The notes below the pieces were generated by a model that was not told the origin of the DNA, did no database searches, and worked only from the letters and a program-made list of their open reading frames with translations. The translations under genes and the position numbers were made by a program. A stretch of DNA of 16,144 nucleotides, from contig CAYFOM010000061.1 in assembly GCA_964344765.1 (NCBI GenBank), forward strand, positions 1 through 16,144, read 5' to 3'. Numbering within the stretch: the first letter of the stretch is position 1; the number at the start of each line of letters is the position of its first letter. The DNA comes from JACNIZ01 sp964344765. Its GTDB lineage: Bacteria > Planctomycetota > UBA1135. Below, in pieces: positions 6,747 to 13,503 of the stretch.

Positions 6747-8168
6747 ATGATGTTCGCCGCATTCTTCCTTTTCCAAGTGGCAATGGCGCAGCTCGGTCAA
6801 ACCGACGCCACTGAGCAATCGGCTGCTGCAAAGCCCCCAAACATCATCTTTTTCCTGACCGATGATCAGCGCAACGACACGCTGGGTTGCGCCGGACATC
6901 CCATATTGAAAACGCCGAACATCGACGGCTTGGCGGAGCGCGGTATGCGCTTTGCAAACATGTACGTCAGCCATTCAATTTGCTGGGTTAGCCGCACGAC
7001 GATTTTGAATGGTATGACGGCGCGTTCCTTCGGCCGTGAAGATCGACCGGATTGGCCGCGGCTGGATACGCTGACGAATGTTTATCCGGCGTTATTGCGC
7101 AAAGCCGGCTATCGCACAGCGCATTATGGCAAGTTCCATGTGCGCACGCCGAAGGGCTTCGACGTCAAAAATGTCTTCGATGAATTCATCGCCATTTATC
7201 CGAATCCATTTATCAAAACTCTGGCAGATGGCAGCAAGCGTCATGAAACGGAAATCATCGCCGACCACGCGATCCGGTTTTTGAAAGAGCAAGCCGACGA
7301 CCAACCTTTTGCCATCAACCTGTGGTTCAACGCCGCGCACGCCGAAGACAGTGATCACCGCCCCGGCATCGGCCATTACCCGTGGCCGAAGTCCGTCGAC
7401 GGAATGTATGACGACCTAAAAATCCCGCCGCCGCGACTATCCGATCCAAAGATTTTTGAAAGCCAACCCGAATACTTAAAAAATTCCATTCATCGCGACC
7501 GCTTCCATTGGCGCTGGGACACAGCGGATAAGTACCAGCTCAACATGCGCGCTTACTTCCGCATGATCTCCGGTATCGACCACGCCATCGGCCGCGTACT
7601 TGCCGAACTTGAAGCACAAGGTCTCGCCGACAACACCATCATCGTGTACTCGGCCGACAACGGTTATTACATGGGCGATCGCGGATTCGCCGGCAAGTGG
7701 TCGCACTATGAAGAATCGCTACGCGTGCCGCTGATCATTCACGACCCGCGCAAAAACGCCGACGCCGCCCGCGGCAAAGTGTCGGATTATTGGATGATGA
7801 ATTTGGATCTAGCTCCCACCTTTTTATCGTGGGCCGGCGTAGAAATCCCACGCCAATACCAGGGCCAAGACTTCAGCCACATCGTCAACGGCCGCATGCC
7901 GCGCACTTGGCGCATGGAAATGTATTTCGAACACCTCGCATTACGTCCCAATATTTCATGGGAAGGAATGCGCCATGGTCGCTACAAATACGCGCGCTAT
8001 TTCGATCAAACCGAAAACAACGAATTCCTGCACGACGTTGCCGACGACCCGGATGAACTCATCAACCTAGTCGACGATCTCGAACACGCTGAAACCCTTG
8101 CCAAAATGCGCGCACGCACCGACGCACTGGTTGAGTATTTCGGCGGCCCATTGCCCAAAGCAAAGTAG
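6747..8168 (+). CDS. Type I sulfatase, probably exported, with C-W-V-S-R active-site motif
   Basis: A 473-residue sulfatase of the alkaline-phosphatase-like superfamily, which removes sulfate esters from carbohydrates or other organics. The metal-binding start is PNIIFFLTDDQ (Asp39, Asp40), followed by TPNIDGLAERGMRF. The catalytic Cys79, expected to become formylglycine, is in SHSICWVSR with Arg83. A Lys in HYGKFHV, and DNGYYMGDRG followed by GKW, supply the other expected metal and sulfate ligands. The signature is usually C-x-P/A-S-R; here the third position is Val, a tolerable but non-consensus change. The N-terminus (FAAFFLFQVAMAQ) looks like a signal peptide although it lacks the usual positive charge. 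The start is the first ATG of ATGATG, nine bases after the esterase. It ends in TAG one base before the next gene. Confidence 0.93.
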   Translation: MMFAAFFLFQVAMAQLGQTDATEQSAAAKPPNIIFFLTDDQRNDTLGCAGHPILKTPNIDGLAERGMRFANMYVSHSICWVSRTTILNGMTARSFGREDRPDWPRLDTLTNVYPALLRKAGYRTAHYGKFHVRTPKGFDVKNVFDEFIAIYPNPFIKTLADGSKRHETEIIADHAIRFLKEQADDQPFAINLWFNAAHAEDSDHRPGIGHYPWPKSVDGMYDDLKIPPPRLSDPKIFESQPEYLKNSIHRDRFHWRWDTADKYQLNMRAYFRMISGIDHAIGRVLAELEAQGLADNTIIVYSADNGYYMGDRGFAGKWSHYEESLRVPLIIHDPRKNADAARGKVSDYWMMNLDLAPTFLSWAGVEIPRQYQGQDFSHIVNGRMPRTWRMEMYFEHLALRPNISWEGMRHGRYKYARYFDQTENNEFLHDVADDPDELINLVDDLEHAETLAKMRARTDALVEYFGGPLPKAK

Positions 8169-8169
8169 G

Positions 8170-10092
8170 ATGAATTCCATCCCCATGAAAATTCTCCTCC
8201 CCACCCTGACCGCTTGGTTGATCGCCCTCACTGCAACCGCCAACGCGCAAAACTTCAACCCAGACCCCGAAGGCCTAGCCGACCGCGTGCTCGTGGTCTA
8301 CAACCTCAATTGGCCCGATGAAGACGGTGATGGCGTCGGCGATTCCGAACAGGTTGCACGCTATTACGCCGCCAGCCGACGCATTCCGTCGGCCAATGTA
8401 TTGGGGTTAAGCTGCACCACGAGCTATTACTACAACGGGCAAACCGGCTGGGAGGCTTTTTGGGATGAAGTCGCCGTTCCCGTGCAGGATTACATTGAGT
8501 TGACCCTGGGATCACGAGAGGCGGTGAACGGAATTGTGCTGTGCTATGGCATGCCGTATCAAATCAACCCGCCGGGGTGGTCGCGGCGTGCGGTGGATAC
8601 GACCTTGGTTGGGCTTTGGGACATGGGCGATCGCACAACGCCCAAATACGAAACCTACGGTCGGTACAACTCCTACCACGACCCGGCGCCGACGATCCAC
8701 GATGACATGGAGCGTTTTGATCCCGTGACTTATCCGACCGGCGGCGAGACTTCCTATTTGGTTGCGCGCCTGGATGGCCAAGATGTCGAACATGCCATCG
8801 AGCTGGTTGAGTTCGCGCTTTACGGCGACGCTTACCTTTCGCCACTGCCTGGTTACTGGAACGGCTTTGCTTATGCCGACACTCGCTACGGTGCATATAC
8901 TTGGGCCGAATTGGCGAGCTATCCATTCAACCACTGGGCATATGCCAACGCCGATAAGGACATGGCTTATGGACGCCAATGGATGGAGACGCCTGGCTTC
9001 ACCTTGAAGTGGGAGCCCTACGGAACCGAGATTGGCGAGCCAGGCGCTTTGTTCGAAGATGGAAGTTCCGCTGAAACTGCACCGCGCGCGATGTTCTACG
9101 AAGGTTGGTACAACTACAACAAATACCAACCTGTCTTCGAGTGGTTGGTTGGCTCAGCTGCTTGCGATTTGAACTCCAATTCTATTGCTCGTATCCGCGA
9201 CGAAAACCCGGGCACTTTTTTGGGCGAGTCGTTCAAGGTCGGACTGACCTGTGGCGTAGGCTGCATCGCTGAGCCGTACTTGAATGGTCATCCCTTCCCT
9301 GAAACCTTTCAGTATTACTTGTTAATGAAGGGTTACACCTTCGGTGAGGCGGCGCGCATTAGCGATCCGAAATTGGCATGGACCAACATGTATGTCGGCG
9401 ACTTGCTCTACCAACCAATGCGGCTTCAAAAAGTTGCATTGCTAGACGACGTCGCGCCGACGCCCTGCGAAGTAATCGAAAACCCAGGTGTGAATCCCGG
9501 CGAACGCGAGTTCCGGACCTTCCTCAATGACATCGGTGGCTTGCCTGACGTCGGTGAATTAGTTCTGCATTACGGCAGCGACTCCACTTTCGGCTCCACC
9601 ATTCCTGGTGACGACGCCCGCCCACGTTTGTTTCACCATGCGACCATCACTGGGTTGGGGGCGGATGAATTAATTCATTACCGTGCGGATTACATCGACC
9701 CGGCGGGGAATATCGGCGAGGGTATGGAATACATTTTTCATACCGGCCTTGATGCACAACCCGTGTTGGCGCGCGCCGTGTCGTCGGCGTTGAGCTACCC
9801 GGTGGGAACGGAATTTGAGATCGAACTAGTTTTCGGCGCGCAAGCCGGAGCCACTTCGCTGACTTCTTGGACCGCGAATGCAACCTCGGCAGCGATGGGC
9901 TGGAGCAACTTAAACCTTAAGCCTCATTTTGACGGCTTGGGGGCAACTTACTTTCAATCCAGCGGCGCAGAGCTGCGGTCGATTCGCATCACGGTTCCGG
10001 CGACATTGCCGGCAGGCAGTTACCAAATCGATGTTAGCGCGACGTCGGCATTGGGAGCCGACTCCGACAGCTTGATCATCGATTTGTACTAA
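8170..10092 (+). CDS. TIGR03790-like exported protein with C-terminal Ig-like region
   Basis: About 640 residues starting with a signal peptide (MKILLPTLTAWLIALTATAN, cleavage near ANA/Q). The mature start, ADRVLVVYNLN then ARYYAASRRIPSANVLGL, matches from memory the opening of TIGR03790. That is an uncharacterised family reported only in species that also carry exosortase. Further segments are NGIVLCYGMPYQI and a long region with GLTCGVGCIAEPYLNGHPFP and FPETFQYYLLMKGYTFGEAA. From about residue 450 to the end the sequence looks like beta-sandwich (Ig or fibronectin-like) material; no PEP-CTERM anchor is present. The function is unknown. The ATG at 8170 was chosen; the Met at 8185 is also possible, and the upstream in-frame start at 8098 lies inside the sulfatase gene. 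It follows the sulfatase stop by one base, so co-expression is likely. Confidence 0.85.
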   Translation: MNSIPMKILLPTLTAWLIALTATANAQNFNPDPEGLADRVLVVYNLNWPDEDGDGVGDSEQVARYYAASRRIPSANVLGLSCTTSYYYNGQTGWEAFWDEVAVPVQDYIELTLGSREAVNGIVLCYGMPYQINPPGWSRRAVDTTLVGLWDMGDRTTPKYETYGRYNSYHDPAPTIHDDMERFDPVTYPTGGETSYLVARLDGQDVEHAIELVEFALYGDAYLSPLPGYWNGFAYADTRYGAYTWAELASYPFNHWAYANADKDMAYGRQWMETPGFTLKWEPYGTEIGEPGALFEDGSSAETAPRAMFYEGWYNYNKYQPVFEWLVGSAACDLNSNSIARIRDENPGTFLGESFKVGLTCGVGCIAEPYLNGHPFPETFQYYLLMKGYTFGEAARISDPKLAWTNMYVGDLLYQPMRLQKVALLDDVAPTPCEVIENPGVNPGEREFRTFLNDIGGLPDVGELVLHYGSDSTFGSTIPGDDARPRLFHHATITGLGADELIHYRADYIDPAGNIGEGMEYIFHTGLDAQPVLARAVSSALSYPVGTEFEIELVFGAQAGATSLTSWTANATSAAMGWSNLNLKPHFDGLGATYFQSSGAELRSIRITVPATLPAGSYQIDVSATSALGADSDSLIIDLY

Positions 10093-10134
10093 GGAGCGGT
10101 GATACTTGGAGTGAGCAATCGCACCTTTGAAGCG

Positions 10135-10851
10135 TTAAAAGCCTACCGACAACGACATCGTCGGGTCTTCGCCATCGAGCATCAGCAAACTCAGGCTCCA
10201 CACGTCGTGGTGGTAAGTCACCACTGGGTGGAGGTTCTCGCCGTCCCACATTAAGCGCGACGACCAGTGCTCGTGGAAACGCCAGTTGACGCCGGCCGGG
10301 ACTTGCCACAGGTCGCCATCCGGCGCATAGCTCAGCGAAAGGTAGCCGCTGAAACCATTGCCGAAGCCTTGCGCGGTGGTCAGCGTGAACGCCGAGCCCG
10401 ATGTCTTCGACGACGGCCATGCGCTGCTCTGACCAATTGCCAAAGCCGGATGCGAATCGGTCGCTTCAAAAATGCGGTAGTTCCAAACCGGATGCCAGCG
10501 ATCACTGCGCGGCATGAACTCCACGCCTGCGCGGAACGATTCGCCAAACTGGCGCACCAAAGAAAACTCGGTCGGCGCGCGGTTACTTCCCTTCACCAAC
10601 ACCTGGCGGTAAGAGAAGCTCCACGGCTTCACCATCAAATCGCCTGCGCCCCAAACTGGAGCGCCTTCACCTGGTCAGCCCGGTCACATCGGAATGATCG
10701 GCGCGTATTCTTGCTTGAAATCGGAAGCCTTTTTTTCCTCTTGCGGCTCCGCATTGGTGGAGCCTGATTCACTATCGGGCTCCACCTCCTGGGCATTGGC
10801 CATCGAAGCCAGGGCCAGGATCGAAACGGGTAGGGCTTTCCGACGATTCAT
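10135..10851 (-). pseudogene. Small outer-membrane beta-barrel protein, interrupted by two in-frame TGA codons
   Basis: One minus-strand frame runs from the ATG at 10851 to the TAA at 10135. It is broken at codons 56 and 59 by TGA (10686-10684 and 10677-10675). The first part is a clean signal peptide (MNRRKALPVSILALASMANA, then Q) and an acidic linker ending EYAPIIPM. After the stops it reads GEGAPVWGAGDLMVKPWSFS and then about 160 residues of alternating beta-strand pattern. Examples are GFSGYLSLSYAPDGDLW, SSRLMWDGENLHPVVTY and the end DPTMSLSVGF. The final Phe is the usual outer-membrane insertion signal. The barrel alone (from 10638) has no signal peptide, so it would not be exported; this argues for a single decayed or misread gene. 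It lies downstream of the coiled-coil gene on the same strand. An upstream Shine-Dalgarno sequence is not evident. Confidence 0.6.
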
Positions 10852-10882
10852 GGCTGGAGTCTAGCAACCATGAACCTATTCC

Positions 10883-11410
10883 TCACCCACTCATTCCAGC
10901 CATTATCGCCTCGACCTCACCTCGAGCGTCCTGAACCTCTTTGGTCAGCTTTGCAAGGCGCGTAGCAAGTTTCTTCTTTGCTGCCTCCGGCATCCCCTCC
11001 AGATTTGCCAGCAAACCATTGACCTTGGTCACGCTTTCGGTCAAAGAATTAGCAAGCTCGGCGGCTTTTTCCATTCTGACCTTACTTGCGTCCTTTTCAA
11101 TGGCATCCGCTTCAGCATGCAATTCTTTGGTCAACATGATGACGTCTTGCTCACGCTCAGCGAAAGCATCTGCCAACAGGGACAAATCCGACAAAATCAA
11201 ATCATTCGACAAGTCTCGTGCAATCTCATCCAACCGCAAGATGTCGGCGTTATTCGGTTTTGACTTGATAATGAAGGTCTTCAGCTTCTTGCGTAACGCC
11301 GTCCGCTTGGCCTTGTCAGTTTTCTTGCGCGCGCCATTTGCCTCTTTGATGAGCTTCTTTAGCTCGACGCTCCACGCTTTGTAACCCGTAAGTGTATTCC
11401 AGTTGCTCAT
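10883..11410 (-). CDS. Charged coiled-coil protein, unknown function
   Basis: A 175-residue, almost entirely helical protein rich in Lys, Glu, Ala and Leu, with no signal peptide and no cysteine. A very basic stretch near residues 18-50 (KKLIKEANGARKKTDKAKRT) precedes heptad-like segments such as AEREQDVIMLTKELHAEADA and KKKLATRLAKLTKEVQDA. It overlaps the upstream lipoprotein gene by four bases (ATGA), so the two are translationally coupled and probably act together. The local GC is lower than in the flanking genes. No family is recognised; helical scaffold, membrane-remodelling or two-component toxin-like roles are all conceivable, and none is supported by a motif. Confidence 0.8.
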   Translation of the reverse strand: MSNWNTLTGYKAWSVELKKLIKEANGARKKTDKAKRTALRKKLKTFIIKSKPNNADILRLDEIARDLSNDLILSDLSLLADAFAEREQDVIMLTKELHAEADAIEKDASKVRMEKAAELANSLTESVTKVNGLLANLEGMPEAAKKKLATRLAKLTKEVQDARGEVEAIMAGMSG

Positions 11411-12438
11411 AAGACTTTCAGTTGAGTGGCAATTTGAGTGATTTGTTGAGCTGCGAACATCAGATTCTCAAGGTTGAAATCAGCAAATGATTCCGCCTCA
11501 GCTGTCAGAGATTGGTGGGCTGCTGCCCATGCCAGAGACGCGGCAACCGAGCGGGTTAATAGCTCGCGCTTGAGGTCTCGCTCAGTTTCGATCCGATCTA
11601 ATTTTGCCTGGTACTCCACCATCATTGGCTTGGCAGTAGCAAGCAATTGCAATTGATATTGCAGGCTGCGGCTAATTTCCTGGATTCTTTTCTCCTTGCC
11701 CGTCATGGCGGCATTCATCGCGGCATCCGAAAGACCGGGATCGATCGCCGCCGACATTTCAGCATTGAGGGCAAGACCTAATTGATCGATTTGGAAGCTA
11801 GCAGAATCGTGAATCCCTAAGTACTGGTTGTACTCGAAAGTCAAAGCGTTTTCCTGCAGCGCGAATTCCAAGTCAACCAAATCCTGAGCTGCTTTGAAAT
11901 CCTCAACCAGGAATGAGGAAACCTGATTCACAATCGGCGCACTTCGCTTCAACGCCTTGGCAATCTTTTTCGTTGAGCGGATTCCCGATATCGCATTGCC
12001 GATGGTTTCCAATTGGCCGCTAGCATCCGAGATCGTCGAACCCAAATCAATTTGCGCGATCGATAACAGTTGTTCCAGCGAGTCGCCCAGAGCATTCGCC
12101 GCTTCACCGCCTTCGCCGCCGGCATTTTTCAGGTTTACCAGAGCATCGGAGTATTCCCCTAGCGCAGTTCCAAGGGCTTTGCGCAATTCCCAGCTGCGTG
12201 CAATCCGGCCATTCAGGTCGCGATAAGCACCGTCGCTTGTTAATTCCTCGCGAATACCGGGGAGGTCAGTCCAGCCATTCACATCCGCCAAGATGACGTC
12301 GGCAGATTGGTGGACGGATGTTTTTAGCTGCTGGGAGGTCGCATTGAAGATCTCGACGTTTGGCGATTGGCAGCTTGTAAAAAACGCAAGTCCAATGCCC
12401 GCCAGCATGAATCGTGGTGGCAGAAGTTTCTGTTTCAT
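11407..12438 (-). CDS. Helical lipoprotein, unknown function
   Basis: A 343-residue protein with a signal peptide whose hydrophobic core (FMLAGIGLAFF) ends in TSC at Cys23. This is a slightly atypical lipobox, so it is likely lipid-anchored. The rest is Ala, Leu, Gln and Glu rich and predicted by eye to be long alpha helices, with no other cysteine apparent and no enzyme motif. Examples are ALGTALGEYSDALVNLKNA, SSFLVEDFKAAQDLVDLEFA and SRSLQYQLQLLATAKPMMVE. The stop overlaps the start of the coiled-coil gene by four bases. The start is the ATG at 12438; only a weak GGG precedes it. It is 53 bases downstream of the carboxypeptidase-regulatory-like lipoprotein gene on the same strand, so one envelope-directed transcription unit is plausible. 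Confidence 0.82.
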   Translation of the reverse strand: MKQKLLPPRFMLAGIGLAFFTSCQSPNVEIFNATSQQLKTSVHQSADVILADVNGWTDLPGIREELTSDGAYRDLNGRIARSWELRKALGTALGEYSDALVNLKNAGGEGGEAANALGDSLEQLLSIAQIDLGSTISDASGQLETIGNAISGIRSTKKIAKALKRSAPIVNQVSSFLVEDFKAAQDLVDLEFALQENALTFEYNQYLGIHDSASFQIDQLGLALNAEMSAAIDPGLSDAAMNAAMTGKEKRIQEISRSLQYQLQLLATAKPMMVEYQAKLDRIETERDLKRELLTRSVAASLAWAAAHQSLTAEAESFADFNLENLMFAAQQITQIATQLKVL

Positions 12439-12457
12439 TTACCCGACTACACGAGAT

Positions 12458-12470
12458 TTCGCCGGGCGAA
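12458..12470. repeat. Short palindrome between two lipoprotein genes
   Basis: TTCGCC G GGCGAA is a perfect 6+1+6 base palindrome in the 53-base gap between the carboxypeptidase-regulatory-like gene and the helical lipoprotein gene. The one-base centre makes it more like a protein-binding site than a hairpin. No T-run follows on either strand, so it is not a convincing terminator. It could occur by chance in DNA of this composition. Confidence 0.3.
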
Positions 12471-12491
12471 CTGCCAAAAATTCCTACCGAC

Positions 12492-12908
12492 CTACTCGAT
12501 TGCCGCAATCTCGGCCAGGCTGCAATTGAAATTCATCTCAACCATCGCGTCGGGTTTGTTGGCGATGCGCACATCTTTCCAAGGTAAAACCGCAGCTGGA
12601 TTTTGGCCGTTCGAGTCACCGACGCACACGCCGACGTACAAATCCCAGTCATCGGTCTCCTCGTTTTTGATCATTCCGCCGCCTTCCAACTTACACAGCT
12701 TGAAATATCCATTTTCATCGGTTTGCGTCCTGCCAATTCCCCAGCGCGTAGCAAATCCACCATAAGCGCGCACCTGGACATTCGCCTGCGGCACGCCATG
12801 CACGTCGGTGACGCGACCGTGAATGCATGGACCTACATGTTCCTCCACCACCGGCGCGTGGCAGCTGGTCGCGAGAAGGATGAGAGCGGCAGTTAAGGAG
12901 ACCTTCAT
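12492..12908 (-). CDS. Lipoprotein with carboxypeptidase-regulatory-like domain
   Basis: About 138 residues. The signal peptide MKVSLTAALILLATSC ends in a good lipobox (Cys16), so the protein is probably anchored in the envelope. A carboxypeptidase-regulatory-like (Ig-type beta-sandwich) domain follows: IHGRVTDVHGVPQANVQVRA, then GRTQTDENGYFKLCKL. Such domains are usually binding or structural modules. Paired cysteines (in GPCIHG, KLCKL, GVCVGD and FNCSL) suggest disulfides. The ATG at 12908 was chosen because it begins a textbook lipoprotein signal peptide; the frame is open to an ATG at 12962, but that would bury the signal 18 residues in. No clear Shine-Dalgarno sequence is seen. Confidence 0.8.
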   Translation of the reverse strand: MKVSLTAALILLATSCHAPVVEEHVGPCIHGRVTDVHGVPQANVQVRAYGGFATRWGIGRTQTDENGYFKLCKLEGGGMIKNEETDDWDLYVGVCVGDSNGQNPAAVLPWKDVRIANKPDAMVEMNFNCSLAEIAAIE

Positions 12909-12948
12909 GTTTAGATGACGACACCCGGCCGCGACTCTTGGCAGAGTT

Positions 12949-13080
12949 AAGATCCAATCCACGCTCGCAGCCGTATTGCTTTTGGGAGCGATTGCCCCTG
13001 CAATGAGTTCACCACAAGATTTCCCCGAGGTCCAGGGAAAGCGATTCGCCGATCGCTACCGAGCCGAGGTGTTGGTTTGA
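12949..13080 (+). pseudogene. Remnant of an exported protein lacking a start codon
   Basis: This 178-base gap between two minus-strand genes is not empty. Frame + from 12949 reads KIQSTLAAVLLLGAIAPAM, a good signal-peptide-like segment. It continues SSPQDFPEVQGKRFADRYRA and stops at the TGA at 13078-13080. No ATG, GTG or TTG lies between the upstream in-frame TGA (12916-12918) and the Lys codon; the preceding codon is GTT. Possible internal starts are TTG 12976 and ATG 13003, but both lose part of the signal. The likeliest reading is the 5' stump of a secreted-protein gene, cut off next to crcB. A chance hydrophobic stretch cannot be excluded. Confidence 0.35.
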
Positions 13081-13086
13081 CCGGAA

Positions 13087-13485
13087 CTAGGCGTCGGCCT
13101 GACCTGCAATCATGACTTGGGCGACGCGGAAGCCGGCGAACACACAAAGCAAACCCAAGCCGTTATTCGCGAGTACGTTGCCCGCGGCTTGCATCCATTC
13201 GCCGTGGCGCAAATAGTTGCCGGCATCAAAAGCGAAGGTGGAGAAGGTCGTAAACGCGCCAAGAAAACCCAAGGTCAGCAACCAGCGCGTTTCTTCGCTC
13301 AACATGCGACCCTCCTCGACGATCAGCCACAGCAATCCGATCAAAAAACATCCGAGGCAATTCGCGACCAAAGTGCCGACCGGGAACGACCACCCAGTGA
13401 CGTGCTGCAGCCCGCGGCTCAGCCCAACCCGCGCATAAGTGCCGGCGGCACCGGCCAATCCAAGGAGAAGTAAGGTTTTGCCCAC
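13087..13485 (-). CDS. crcB: Fluoride channel CrcB/Fluc
   Basis: A 132-residue, four-helix protein of the Fluc family, which works as a dual-topology dimer that lets fluoride leave the cytoplasm. Visible family motifs are GAAGTYARVGLSR (Arg19), FPVGTLVANCLGCFLIG with the conserved Asn42, and the central GFLGAFTTFSTF (residues 73-84) carrying the fluoride-lining Phe and Thr/Ser residues. Length is normal. The start is a GTG at 13485; AGGA seven or so bases upstream supports it. No fluoride riboswitch fits: only 18 bases separate this start from the divergent cytochrome gene, so any leader would lie inside that gene. Confidence 0.95.
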   Translation of the reverse strand: MGKTLLLLGLAGAAGTYARVGLSRGLQHVTGWSFPVGTLVANCLGCFLIGLLWLIVEEGRMLSEETRWLLTLGFLGAFTTFSTFAFDAGNYLRHGEWMQAAGNVLANNGLGLLCVFAGFRVAQVMIAGQADA

Positions 13486-13503
13486 GCCCCTATCCTATTG
13501 CCG

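Noticed and set aside
8098..8169. Upstream extension of the TIGR03790-like protein by 24 residues
   Set aside because: It would lie inside the sulfatase gene and bury the signal peptide; the ATG at 8170 sits directly after the sulfatase stop.
5490..10686. Reassignment of TGA to tryptophan in this genome
   Set aside because: TGA ends at least seven intact genes here, several with overlapping starts, so TGA is a normal stop codon.
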